Assembly (NCBI RefSeq): GCF_900110065.1 | Contig: NZ_FOCI01000006.1 | Location: 112,192 to 176,191, forward strand | Direction of reading: 5' to 3' | From: Loktanella fryxellensis | Lineage (GTDB): Bacteria > Pseudomonadota > Alphaproteobacteria > Rhodobacterales > Rhodobacteraceae | DNA: 64,000 nucleotides | Shown here: piece by piece, positions 44,297 through 53,259 of the stretch | Layout of the letters: every line of letters starts with the position of its first letter | Numbering within the stretch: position 1 is the first letter of the stretch | Program-made: the position numbers and the translations under genes | Notes under the pieces: model-generated | What the model was told of the DNA's origin: nothing | Seen by the model: the letters and a program-made list of their open reading frames with translations, nothing else | The model's database searches: none

Positions 44297-44692
44297 ATGG
44301 CCAAGGCGATACATGCGATGATCCGCGTACTGGAGGAGGCGCGTTCGGTTGCACTCTACGAGACGGCCTTCGGCCTGACCGTGGCCGACCGGCTGGATTT
44401 CGACGACTTCACCCTGATCTATCTGTCGAACGGTCAGTCCGGGTTCGAGGTTGAGCTGACCGTGAACAAGGACCGCACTGATCCCTACGATCTGGGCGAT
44501 GGTTACGGGCACCTCGCGGTTTCCGTGGATGACGTGAACGCCGAACATGCGCGTCTGAGGGCTGCGGGGCTGGCCCCGCGCAAGCTGGTGGATTTCGCCC
44601 CCGGCGGCGACGTCATCGCGCGCTTCTTCTTCATCGCCGACCCGGACGACTAGCAGATCGAGGTGCTGCAACGCGGCGGTCGCCACAAGTGA
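44297..44692 (+). pseudogene. VOC/glyoxalase-like protein interrupted by an in-frame amber codon
   Basis: The frame from MAKAIHAMIRVLEEARSV encodes a lactoylglutathione lyase-type VOC protein (YETAFGLTV, FEVELTVNKD, GYGHLAVSVDD). After IADPDD a TAG codon (44651-44653) interrupts it. Reading on in the same frame gives QIEVLQRGGRHK and a natural stop at 44690-44692. Functional relatives have a tyrosine codon at the stop, so TAC to TAG is likely. The lost tail contains the Glu of QIEVL, a metal ligand in glyoxalase I, so the truncated product should be inactive. Confidence 0.78.
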
Positions 44693-44716
44693 GCGCGTCC
44701 CGCCCCTTGGGAGGGG

Positions 44717-45272
44717 GTGGTCCACGATACACACGCCTTGAGGGAGGGGCATAGGACACATCACGCACGGCCCGGATTGACCCGGCGCCAACCGCTGTCG
44801 CGGTCCATTGCGGCAGCGGCCACATTCGTCGTCGGCGCAGGTTTCATTGCCGCATCGAACGGCGCTTATGCCGCCACTGTCACGACGTGGAAGCCAGAGA
44901 CGATGGCGACCCTCGTGCCGATGGCACGCGACATCTCTCCGCACGACAAGGTGGCGACCGACTATCACGTCATCGCCGTCAAGGGCTGACACCACCGAAG
45001 GTGCCGCCGACAGCGAGGCGGGCATCGCCGCCCTAAACGCCGCCGCCGTGGGCAAGGGTCATGCCGATTATCTGTCCGTCGGCTGGAAAAAGGACCGGGG
45101 CGAGATCCTGCGCGGGATGGAGGAGAGCGCCTTTGTCCAGACGATCCGGGGCGGGCGCATGACCGGCCTCTACAACCGGACGGCGATCTGGCCGCTGTTC
45201 GGCTACGAGGGTGAATCCGCCAGCCTCGGCCCCTGCATCGAGCGCGGCGTCGACGAGATCGACTGGCTCTGA
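44717..45272 (+). pseudogene. Gluconate/sugar dehydrogenase small subunit remnant (Tat-signal, frameshifted)
   Basis: The first frame encodes a twin-arginine leader (LTRRQPLSRSIAAAATF) and TWKPETMATLVPMARDISPHD, then stops at 44987-44989. A second frame resumes with TTEGAADSEAGIAALN and runs through FVQTIRGGRMTGLYNR, IWPLFGYEGESASLGPCIERG to DEIDWL at 45272. Together they match the gamma subunit of membrane-bound gluconate 2-dehydrogenase (gluconate_2-dh3 family). A frameshift near 44981-44990 joins them. No good ATG is left at the 5' end, so the start codon is also uncertain or lost. Confidence 0.75.
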
Positions 45273-45287
45273 GGGAGGGACGGGATC

Positions 45288-46846
45288 ACGGTTGCGAAAT
45301 TTGAGCTGACCAACCCCGTCGTGGTGATCATCGGCACCGGCGCTGGCGGCTGCACGCTGGCCAACGAGCTGGCGCAGAAGGTCGTGGCGCTGGAGGCGGG
45401 CGGGCGTGACCTGCCGCCGGACGACATCGACGACGAATGGGAATCCTTCGGTCAGCTGGCGTGGCTGGACAAGCGCTCGACCAGCGGCGACTGGCGCGTG
45501 GCCCGCGATCTCTGCGGCCTGCCTGCGTGGATCGTCAAGGCGGTGAGCGGCACCTTGACCCATTGGGCGGGCGCGTCGCTGCGGTTTCGGGACCACGACT
45601 GGAAGCCGCTGACGGATTATGGCCGCGTCGATGGCGCGAACCTGCTGGACTGGCCCATCGACGGCGCGAAAATGGCGCCGTGGTACGATCTGGCCGAGGA
45701 AAAGCCGGGCGTCATCCGGACCGGCGACCGCCCGGCGCTGCCCGGCAGCAACAACTACAAGGTGCTGGAAGCGGGCGCAAAGGCCGTCGGCTATACCGAA
45801 GTCCACACAGGCCGCATGGCGATCCAGACCCGCGACGATGGCGACCGGGTGCCGTGCCAGCAGACGGGCTACTGCCTTCAGGGCTGCAAGCGGGGGGCAA
45901 AGTGGCCCACGCCGATCCGGAAATCCCGGCGGGCGAGGCGACCGGCAACCTCGAGGTGTGCGAACGGGCCCGCGCGGCGCGCCTCCTGCACGACGATACC
46001 GGTAAGGTCACGGGTGTGACCTGTTTCCACGCCGACGGGGTCGAACAGACCCAGATGGCGCGCATCGTCTGCGTGGCCGGCAACACGATCGAAAATCCGC
46101 CTCTGCTGCTGAACTCGGTCTCCGAGATTACCCCGACGGGCTGGCCGTCTCTTCCGGTCAGGTCGGGCGCAACTCCATGCGGCACGTCACCGGCTCCGGC
46201 TATGGCGTGTTCGGGCAGCCGGTGCGGATGGGGCGCGGCACGACGACGGCCGGCATCATCCAGGACGAGGCGCGGCACGACCCGTCGCGCGGCCTCGTCG
46301 GCGGCTTCGAGCTTGAGACGCGGTCGCCGGGTCTGCCGGTCATGGCGGCGTTCCTTGATCCGGGCGGTTGGGGACGCGCGTTCACGTGGGCGCTGGACAG
46401 CTATGAAAATATGGCCGGCATGTGGATTGTGGGCGAGGACCTGCCGCAGGAGACGAATCGCAGCACGGTCAACGTGGATCAGCCCGACCAGTTCAGCCTG
46501 CCGTCGCCCACCGTGCATTTCTGCGATCATCCCAACGACGTGGCGATGCGCATCCATGCCTATGAGCGCGGCATGGCGATCTACGATGCGGTGGGTGCGA
46601 CCCGGTCATTCACGACGCCGCCCTATCCCAGCAGGCACAATCTGTGCACCAACCGCATGTCCGAAAACCCGCGCGACGGCGTGGTGAACAAGTGGGGCAA
46701 GACGCACGACATCCCCCAACTGGTTCGTGTCTGACGGCAGCCAGTTCACGTCTGGCGCCGCGGAGGATCCGTCGCTGACCATCGTGGCGCTGGCGATCCG
46801 TCAGGCCGACCACATTGCGTCCCAGATCGCGGCGGGCACGCTGTAG
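45288..46846 (+). pseudogene. Gluconate dehydrogenase-like large GMC flavoprotein subunit, multiply frameshifted
   Basis: The product begins VAKFELTNPVVVIIGTGAGG but its first codon is ACG (45288-45290), after GAGGGAGGG, so the original ATG seems mutated. The frame changes near 45905 (after QGCKRGAKW), again at about 46140-46180 (before MRHVTGSGYGVF) and near 46710 (after KTHDIP). It ends IRQADHIASQIAAGTL at 46846. Parts of the FAD domain and the C-terminal GMC domain are recognisable across all frames. It follows the small-subunit remnant as in gluconate dehydrogenase operons; a cytochrome c subunit gene is missing. Confidence 0.8.
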
Positions 46847-46891
46847 CGACTGGCAAGGCATCGCACGCGCGACGCCCTGCACGAATCCCGA

Positions 46892-46925
46892 CCCCGTCGC
46901 ACGCGATCGTGCGGCAGGGTTTTTT
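46892..46925 (+). terminator. Rho-independent terminator after the decayed dehydrogenase genes
   Basis: The core stem CGCACG-CGAT-CGTGCG (46898-46913) extends outward as CCCCGT/GCAGGG with one mismatch. A run of six T follows (46920-46925). It isolates the degraded block from the phosphate operon. Confidence 0.75.
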
Positions 46926-47025
46926 GCGCGGCGGGCACCGGACGCCGCGACGCGCCGAAAAATCCGCGCGGGCTCGGCCCAAATGTATGCAGAAAGATGA
47001 CAGCCATGGCTACAAAGGCGGGGGC

Positions 47026-47065
47026 TTGTTACAAGACTGTCACAAAACCTTCGTATAGCGTTCAC
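47026..47065 (+). promoter_or_regulatory. Tandem PHO boxes before pstS
   Basis: Four 7-mers with 4-base spacers follow an 11-bp period: TTGTTAC, CTGTCAC, CCTTCGT and CGTTCAC. The central pair, CTGTCAC-AAAA-CCTTCGT (47037-47054), resembles the PhoB consensus CTGTCAT-N4-CTGTCAT. This predicts two PhoB dimers and induction under phosphate starvation by the PhoB encoded at the end of the same operon. Confidence 0.65.
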
Positions 47066-47126
47066 AGGTTACCAATAGTTGCCGCACAGGCCCTGCTGCC
47101 GGGCCATTAGCAAACCTGGAGATGAC

Positions 47127-48170
47127 ATGTCCCCCACCAAGCTTTCGACCTCGGCTCTGGCGATTATCGCCCTGACCGCAACCGGTGCCGCCGCGCAGAC
47201 GCGCGAGCAGGTCCAGATCTCTGGCTCCTCGACCGTGCTGCCCTATGCGACGATCGTGGCCGAGTCCTTTGCCGAGAACTTCGATTTCCCGAGCCCCGTC
47301 GTCGAAGGTGGTGGGTCCGGTGCCGGCCGTCAGCGGTTCTGTGAGGGCGTGGGCGACAACACCATCGACATCGCCAACTCGTCCTCGCGCATCAGCCAGA
47401 ACGACATCGACACCTGCGCCGCCAACGGCGTGACCGAGATCATGGAAGTCCGCTTCGGCTACGACGGTATCGTGTTCGCGACGGACGTGAACGGCCCGGC
47501 ATTTGCCCTGACCCCGGCTGACATGTTCACGGCCCTTGCCGCCGAAGTCGTCGTGGACGGCGCCGTCGTGCCGAACACGTTCACCAGCTGGGCCGAAGTG
47601 AACCCGGAACTGCCCGACCAGCCGATCCTGGCACTGGTGCCCGGCACCCGTCACGGCACGCGCGAAGTGTTCGACGAGAACGTGATCCTGGCGGGCTGTG
47701 AAGAAACCGGCGCCATGGAAGCCTTCATCGCGGCCGGTGCCGACGAGGATACCGCCGAAGGTCAGTGCACCACCCTGCGCACCGACGGCGTGTCCGTCGA
47801 CATCGACGGCGACTACACCGAGACGCTGTCGCGCCTGCAGGCCGACACCAATGCGGTCGGCGTGTTCGGTCTGTCGTTCTACACCAACAACACCCAGACC
47901 CTGCAGGTCGCCACGATGAGCGGCGTCACGCCGTCCACCGAGACCGTCGCAAGCGGTGAGTACCCCGTGTCGCGTCCGCTGTACTTCTACGTCAAGAACG
48001 CCCACCTGGACGTGATCCCGGGTCTGCGCGAATACGTCGAGTTCTTCCTGTCGGACGACATGGCAGGCCCGGACGGCCCGCTGGCCGCCTATGGTCTGGT
48101 GTCCGACCCGGAACTGGCCGCGACGCAGGACATGGTCGCCGCAGCCACCCCGATGGGTCCGCTGGAATAA
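47127..48170 (+). CDS. pstS: Phosphate ABC transporter substrate-binding protein
   Basis: A 347-residue periplasmic protein with a signal peptide (ALTATGAAA-QT). The mature start VQISGSSTVLPYATIVAE and the phosphate-binding VVEGGGSGAGRQRFCEG are typical of PstS, as is the later PGTRHGTRE segment that completes the phosphate site. The start has a GGAG site 7 bases upstream. PHO boxes precede it and a strong hairpin (48180-48205) separates it from pstC, consistent with excess binding protein. Confidence 0.94.
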   Translation: MSPTKLSTSALAIIALTATGAAAQTREQVQISGSSTVLPYATIVAESFAENFDFPSPVVEGGGSGAGRQRFCEGVGDNTIDIANSSSRISQNDIDTCAANGVTEIMEVRFGYDGIVFATDVNGPAFALTPADMFTALAAEVVVDGAVVPNTFTSWAEVNPELPDQPILALVPGTRHGTREVFDENVILAGCEETGAMEAFIAAGADEDTAEGQCTTLRTDGVSVDIDGDYTETLSRLQADTNAVGVFGLSFYTNNTQTLQVATMSGVTPSTETVASGEYPVSRPLYFYVKNAHLDVIPGLREYVEFFLSDDMAGPDGPLAAYGLVSDPELAATQDMVAAATPMGPLE

Positions 48171-48179
48171 ATCCGGATC

Positions 48180-48205
48180 GGGGGGCGGCGGCAACGCCGC
48201 CCCCC
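48180..48205 (+). other. Perfect 11-bp hairpin with GCAA loop between pstS and pstC
   Basis: GGGGGGCGGCG (48180-48190) and CGCCGCCCCCC (48195-48205) enclose a GCAA tetraloop 10 bp after the pstS stop. No T-run follows. It probably protects the pstS mRNA 3' end and reduces read-through into pstC. Confidence 0.65.
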
Positions 48206-48231
48206 ATTCACCACCTAGTCGGGATCCGGCC

Positions 48232-49692
48232 ATGAGCGTTCTGTTTCTGTCAGCCTTCATCGCGGTCATCGGCGCAGCCGGTTACGTCATCTGCCGCCAG
48301 CGGGCCATGGCCTCGGCGGACGGAAACATCCGCAACCTTCATTCCCTCCCCTCCTATTACGGCTGGCACGGCGCCATCATGGCAGCCGTCCCGGCCATGT
48401 TCGGTCTGGCGATCTGGCTGCTGGTGCAGCCGATGCTGATCGAGCGGCAGTTGCAGAACTACTTTCCCGCGGCCGAGGTCGAGAACCCCGCCGCGATGAC
48501 GCTGTTGATGGGCGACGTGCGCCGCGTCGCCGGCGGCATCGACGTCGCGGTCGCACGGGGTGCGCTGACCGAGGCCGAGGTGGCGGCGCTGGACAGCGGC
48601 AGATCCGACATCCGCGCGGAACTCAGCAGCGTCGGCGTGGCGCTGGGGTCGCAGGTGACGCCGCAGGTGCTGGCCGCCGCCAAGGATTACCGTGCCTCTG
48701 CCGCGACCGGCGCCATCGGGCGCAGTATCCTCGTCTTCGTTCTGGCGCTGGCGGGATTTGCCTATGCGGTGCGGGCGACGCACAAGGATTTCCGCGCCCG
48801 CAACCGGGTCGAACGCGTGACGCTGGGCCTGCTGATGCTGGCATCGATCATTGCGATCATGACCACCGTGGGCATCGTCGCGTCGCTGCTCAGCGAATCG
48901 CTGCGCTTCTTTACCTTCTATCCGGTCGGGGACTTCTTCTTCGGTCTGACGTGGTCGCCCAATTTCCGCGGCAACAGCCAGCTTGGCCTGCTGCCGCTGC
49001 TGTGGGGCACGCTCTACATCAGCTTCATCGCCATGCTGGTGGCGGTGCCGCTGGGTGTGTTCGCCGCGATCTATCTGGCTGAATACGCCTCGCCCCGGGC
49101 GCGGTCGGTGCTGAAACCGCTGATCGAGATCATCGCGGGCATCCCCACGGTGGTATTCGGCCTGTTCGCCCTGGTGACAGTGGGTCCGTTCCTGCGCGAC
49201 TACTTCGCGCAGCCGCTGGGGCTTGGCAACTCAGGTTCGTCCGTGATGACCGCAGGCATCGTGATTGGTATCCTGAACATCCCATTCATCTCGTCATTGT
49301 CCGACGACATCATCAACGCCGTGCCGCAGTCGATGCGCGACGGCAGCCTGGGTCTGGGTGCGACGAAGTCGGAGACGATCCGTCAGGTCGTGCTGCCCGC
49401 CGCCCTGCCGGGGATCGTCGGCGCGATCCTGATGGCCACGAGCCGCGCCATCGGGGAGACGATGATCGTGACGCTGGGGGCCGGGGCCGCCGCACGACTG
49501 GACCTTAATCCGTTCGAGGCGATGACAACCATCACCGTCAAGATCGTCAGCCAGCTGACAGGCGACACCGAGTTCAATTCGCCAGAGACGCTGGTGGCCT
49601 TCGCGCTGGGCCTGACGCTGTTCGCCTTTACCCTCGTCCTCAACATCGTGGCGCTGCTGATCGTGCGCCGCTATCGGGAGCAATACGAATGA
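48232..49692 (+). CDS. pstC: Phosphate ABC transporter permease PstC
   Basis: A 486-residue membrane protein of the long alphaproteobacterial PstC type. An N-terminal extension with two membrane segments and a periplasmic domain (about residues 1-190) precedes the conserved permease core. The core includes YISFIAMLVAVPLGVFAAIYLAEYAS, the EAA-like loop LGLGATKSETIRQVVLPAALPGI and ATSRAIGETMIVTL. Its stop overlaps the pstA ATG. It forms the phosphate channel with PstA. Confidence 0.93.
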   Translation: MSVLFLSAFIAVIGAAGYVICRQRAMASADGNIRNLHSLPSYYGWHGAIMAAVPAMFGLAIWLLVQPMLIERQLQNYFPAAEVENPAAMTLLMGDVRRVAGGIDVAVARGALTEAEVAALDSGRSDIRAELSSVGVALGSQVTPQVLAAAKDYRASAATGAIGRSILVFVLALAGFAYAVRATHKDFRARNRVERVTLGLLMLASIIAIMTTVGIVASLLSESLRFFTFYPVGDFFFGLTWSPNFRGNSQLGLLPLLWGTLYISFIAMLVAVPLGVFAAIYLAEYASPRARSVLKPLIEIIAGIPTVVFGLFALVTVGPFLRDYFAQPLGLGNSGSSVMTAGIVIGILNIPFISSLSDDIINAVPQSMRDGSLGLGATKSETIRQVVLPAALPGIVGAILMATSRAIGETMIVTLGAGAAARLDLNPFEAMTTITVKIVSQLTGDTEFNSPETLVAFALGLTLFAFTLVLNIVALLIVRRYREQYE

Positions 49693-51044
49693 CCGACGCC
49701 ATCGCCACGGGCATTCCAGCGGCCGGTCCGCGCCGTTCGATCCTGATCGAGGATGCGCTGACGCGCAAACGCAACCGGTCCGAGCGGCGGTTCAAGATGT
49801 ATGGTCTGGGGGCGATCACGATCAGCCTTCTGGTGCTGTTCGTCATGCTGTTCACGATCTTTCGCGACGGCTATACCGCGTTCTTTCAGGCCAGCCTGAC
49901 GTTTCCGGTCACGCTGGACGCCGAAGCACTGGACGAGAACGGCAACCGCGATCCGGCCGAACTGGCCGGTGTCACGACCATCGGCTACGGCAACCTGCTG
50001 CGCGCCGCGCTGATCCAGCACCTGAATGCCGAAGGCATCGATCTGGGCGGTGTCAGCGAGGCGGACGTGGGCGCGCTGATTTCCCGCGACGGCCCGGCGC
50101 AGCTGCGCGATCAGGTGCTGGCGGACCCCGACCTGATCGGTCAGACGATCGAGCTTCAGACGCTCGCGACCAGCCGTCTGGACGGCTATCTCAAGGGGCG
50201 GGTGACGATGGAGACGGCGCTGCTGGACAGCAACATCTCGCCCGAACAGCTGCAGCTGGCCGACCGGCTGAGCGAGGCGGGCATCATGACGACCGCCTTC
50301 AACCCGGGTTTCCTGACGCTGCCGGACGCCTCCGACCAGCGGCCAGAGGCGGCGGGACTGGGCGTGGCGATCATCGGCTCGCTCTACATGATGTTCCTCG
50401 TGCTGATCATGACGCTGCCGATCGGCGTGGCCGCGTCGATCTACCTCGAGGAATTCGCGCCGAAGAACTGGTTCACCGATATCATCGAGGTGAACATCTC
50501 GAACCTCGCCGCCGTGCCGTCCATCGTGTTCGGCATCCTCGGGCTGGCGCTGTTCATCAACTTCGCGGGCATGCCCGCATCCTCGACGCTGGTGGGTGCG
50601 CTGGTGCTGACGCTGATGACGCTGCCGACGATCATCATCGCGACGCGGGCCAGCCTGCGCGCCGTGCCGCCGTCGATCCGCGATGCAGCACTGGGTGTCG
50701 GTGCGTCGAAGATGCAGACGGTGTTCCACCACGTCCTGCCGCTGGCGATGCCCGGCATCCTGACGGGCACGATCCTGGGTCTGGCCACGGCGCTGGGGGA
50801 AACCGCACCGCTGCTGCTGATCGGCATGGTGGCCTTCGTCAACTCCTATCCGGCGCCGCCGCTGGACGGCGGGTTCCTCGATCCGGCGACGGCGCTGCCG
50901 GTGCAGGTGTATTCCTGGGCCTCCCGGTCCGACCCCGCGTTCCTCGAACGCTCATCGGGGGCCATCATCGTGTTGCTGGCCTTCCTCGTTGTCATGAACG
51001 CCGTCGCGATCATCCTGCGCCGCCGTTTCGAACGCCGCTGGTAA
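49689..51044 (+). CDS. pstA: Phosphate ABC transporter permease PstA
   Basis: A 451-residue permease. As with PstC here, it has a long N-terminal part with a periplasmic loop of about 170 residues after TM1 (DUF3333-type), then the permease core: GVAASIYLEEFAPKNWFTDIIEVNI, GILGLALFINFAGMP, the EAA loop LGVGASKMQTVFHHVLPLAMPGI and LATALGETAPLLLIGM. It overlaps pstC at its start and is followed 12 bp later by pstB. Confidence 0.93.
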   Translation: MTDAIATGIPAAGPRRSILIEDALTRKRNRSERRFKMYGLGAITISLLVLFVMLFTIFRDGYTAFFQASLTFPVTLDAEALDENGNRDPAELAGVTTIGYGNLLRAALIQHLNAEGIDLGGVSEADVGALISRDGPAQLRDQVLADPDLIGQTIELQTLATSRLDGYLKGRVTMETALLDSNISPEQLQLADRLSEAGIMTTAFNPGFLTLPDASDQRPEAAGLGVAIIGSLYMMFLVLIMTLPIGVAASIYLEEFAPKNWFTDIIEVNISNLAAVPSIVFGILGLALFINFAGMPASSTLVGALVLTLMTLPTIIIATRASLRAVPPSIRDAALGVGASKMQTVFHHVLPLAMPGILTGTILGLATALGETAPLLLIGMVAFVNSYPAPPLDGGFLDPATALPVQVYSWASRSDPAFLERSSGAIIVLLAFLVVMNAVAIILRRRFERRW

Positions 51045-51056
51045 GGGGCCCCCGCC

Positions 51057-51851
51057 ATGAACGATATGCGAGTAGATCAGACCATGATGACCACCGACAA
51101 CAAGATCACCGCCCGCGGCGTGCAGGTGCATTACGGCACCAACCACGCGCTGAAGGATGTGGACGTGGACATCCGCGACAAGATGGTCACGGCCTTCATC
51201 GGTCCGTCGGGCTGCGGCAAGTCCACCTTTCTGCGGTGTCTGAACCGGATGAACGACACCGTCGCCAGCGCCCGCGTCACCGGCAAGATCCTGCTGGAAG
51301 GCGAGGACATCTATGACCCCAAGGTCGATCCGGTTCAGTTGCGCGCCAAGGTCGGCATGGTGTTCCAGAAGCCCAACCCGTTCCCCAAGTCGATCTACGA
51401 CAACGTGGCCTACGGCCCGCGCATCCACGGCATGGCGGGCAACAAGGCGGAGCTGGACGAGATCGTGGAAACCTCGCTGCGCGGGGCCGCCCTGTGGAAC
51501 GAGGTCAAGGACCGTCTGACGGAACCGGGCACCGGCCTGTCTGGCGGCCAGCAGCAACGCCTGTGCATCGCCCGCGCCGTCGCCACCTCGCCAGAGGTGT
51601 TGTTGATGGACGAGCCGTGCTCGGCCCTCGATCCCATCGCCACCGCACAGGTCGAAGAGCTGATCGACGATCTGCGGTCGCGTTTTTCAGTCGTGATCGT
51701 CACGCACTCCATGCAGCAGGCGGCGCGCGTCAGCCAGAAGACCGCGTTCTTCCACCTCGGCAATCTGGTGGAGTTCAACGACACGGACAAGATCTTTACC
51801 AGCCCGCAGGACCCGCGGACTGAAAGCTATATCAGCGGACGGATCGGATGA
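51057..51851 (+). CDS. pstB: Phosphate ABC transporter ATPase PstB
   Basis: A 264-residue ATPase. Walker [10 protein letters not shown] is at about residues 49-57, followed by the family mark LRCLNRMND. The Q-loop [12 protein letters not shown], signature [14 protein letters not shown] and Walker [16 protein letters not shown] are all standard for PstB. It powers PstCA. Its stop overlaps the phoU start, and all genes from pstA on are within a few bases of each other. Confidence 0.95.
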   Translation: MNDMRVDQTMMTTDNKITARGVQVHYGTNHALKDVDVDIRDKMVTAFIGPSGCGKSTFLRCLNRMNDTVASARVTGKILLEGEDIYDPKVDPVQLRAKVGMVFQKPNPFPKSIYDNVAYGPRIHGMAGNKAELDEIVETSLRGAALWNEVKDRLTEPGTGLSGGQQQRLCIARAVATSPEVLLMDEPCSALDPIATAQVEELIDDLRSRFSVVIVTHSMQQAARVSQKTAFFHLGNLVEFNDTDKIFTSPQDPRTESYISGRIG

Positions 51852-52570
51852 TGGCCATGCAGGACAAACACATCGTCACGTCCTTCGACCGGGAACTGGA
51901 AGGCGTGCAGATCGACGTTGTCAAGATGGGCGGCATGGTCGAGGCCGCGCTGAAGACCGCCATCAAGGCGCTGGTGGAGCGTGATACGGATCTGGCGCAC
52001 CGCGTCGTCGCTGGCGACCACGACATCGACGCGCTGGAGTTGAAGATCAAGACGGACACCGCCCGGCTGCTGGCCTTGCGCGCGCCCACCGCGACCGATC
52101 TGCGACTGGTGCTGGCCGTGATGGAGATCAGCGCCCATCTGGAACGCTGCGGTGACTACGCCAAGAACATCGCCAAGCGCACCGTGGCCACTGCCGAAGG
52201 CGATGCGGCGGGTGCCGTGCTGGGATCACTGCGGCGCATGGCGGATTTCGTGCTGATCATGGTTGGCGATGCGCTGGATGCCTTCATCAAGCGGGACGCC
52301 GGCGTCGCGGCCGAGATCATCCGCCGGGACGAAGAGGCGGACGAGATGTACAACACGGTCTTCCGGTCGCTGCTGACCCACATGATGGAGGATCACCGCA
52401 ACATCACCGTGGGGATGCAGTTGCATTTCATCGCCAAGAACATCGAACGCGTCGGTGACCATGCCACCGGGATCGCAGAACAGACGATCTACCTCGTGAC
52501 AGGCAGCCGCCCCGATGACGAACGGCCCAAGATGGACCGCACCACACTGCTGCAGGACACCCAGAGCTGA
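51848..52570 (+). CDS. phoU: Phosphate signalling protein PhoU
   Basis: A 240-residue all-helical protein with two PhoU repeats. The first has [20 protein letters not shown] and [18 protein letters not shown], and the second has [22 protein letters not shown] and [17 protein letters not shown]; both carry the metal-binding E-R-x-G-D motif. PhoU links the state of PstSCAB to the PhoR/PhoB system, repressing the regulon when phosphate is ample. ATG at 51848 overlaps pstB; a second ATG follows at once. Its stop overlaps the phoB ATG by one base. Confidence 0.93.
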   Translation: MMAMQDKHIVTSFDRELEGVQIDVVKMGGMVEAALKTAIKALVERDTDLAHRVVAGDHDIDALELKIKTDTARLLALRAPTATDLRLVLAVMEISAHLERCGDYAKNIAKRTVATAEGDAAGAVLGSLRRMADFVLIMVGDALDAFIKRDAGVAAEIIRRDEEADEMYNTVFRSLLTHMMEDHRNITVGMQLHFIAKNIERVGDHATGIAEQTIYLVTGSRPDDERPKMDRTTLLQDTQS

Positions 52571-53259
52571 TGAACGATCTGCAGCCCACCGTCCTGATCG
52601 TCGAGGATGAGCCTGCCCAGCGCGAGATCCTGACCTTCAACCTGGAGGCGCAGGGGTTCCGCGTGGTGTCCACCGCCGACGGGTCCGAGGCGTTGATGAT
52701 GATCGCCGAAGAGATGCCGGACTTGATCCTGCTGGACTGGATGCTGCCGGGCACCAGCGGCATCGAGATCTGCCGTCAAGTCAAGATGCAGCCCAGCTTG
52801 CGCGGCATCCCGATCATCATGATCTCGGCCCGCTCGGAGGACGACGAAAAGGTGCGCGGTCTGGAAACCGGGGCGGACGACTACATCTCCAAGCCCTATT
52901 CCGTCGCAGAGCTGATCGCGCGCGCCAAGGGTCAGTTGCGCCGCTCGCGCCCTGCCAGCGTGGGCGAGCGGCTGGTGTTCGACGACATGATCCTCGACCC
53001 GGAAACCCACCGGGTGTTCCGGTCCGACAAGGAGGTGAAGCTGGGTCCGACCGAGTTTCGTCTGCTGACGACCCTGATGGAAAAGCCGGGCCGGGTCTGG
53101 AACCGGGAACAGCTGCTGGACCGGGTCTGGGGCCGCGACATCTATGTGGATACCCGCACCGTCGATGTCCATGTCGGTCGCCTGCGCAAGGCGCTGGCCA
53201 GCCACGGCGGCGACGATCCGATCCGCACCGTGCGTGGCGCGGGGTATGCGTTGGGCTGA
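52570..53259 (+). CDS. phoB: Phosphate regulon response regulator PhoB
   Basis: A 229-residue OmpR-family regulator. The receiver has the acidic pair E12-D13, phospho-acceptor D56 in LILLDWMLPG and the KPYSVAEL lysine motif. The C-terminal winged helix (about residues 130-228) contains LGPTEFRLLTTLMEKPGRV and TVDVHVGRLRKAL. It activates genes with PHO boxes, including those before pstS in its own operon. The partner kinase PhoR is not encoded in the window. Confidence 0.94.
   Translation: MNDLQPTVLIVEDEPAQREILTFNLEAQGFRVVSTADGSEALMMIAEEMPDLILLDWMLPGTSGIEICRQVKMQPSLRGIPIIMISARSEDDEKVRGLETGADDYISKPYSVAELIARAKGQLRRSRPASVGERLVFDDMILDPETHRVFRSDKEVKLGPTEFRLLTTLMEKPGRVWNREQLLDRVWGRDIYVDTRTVDVHVGRLRKALASHGGDDPIRTVRGAGYALG

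Noticed and set aside
48180..48205. Full Rho-independent terminator ending transcription after pstS
   Set aside because: The stem is strong but lacks a T-run, and pstC follows directly without its own visible promoter, so read-through must occur.
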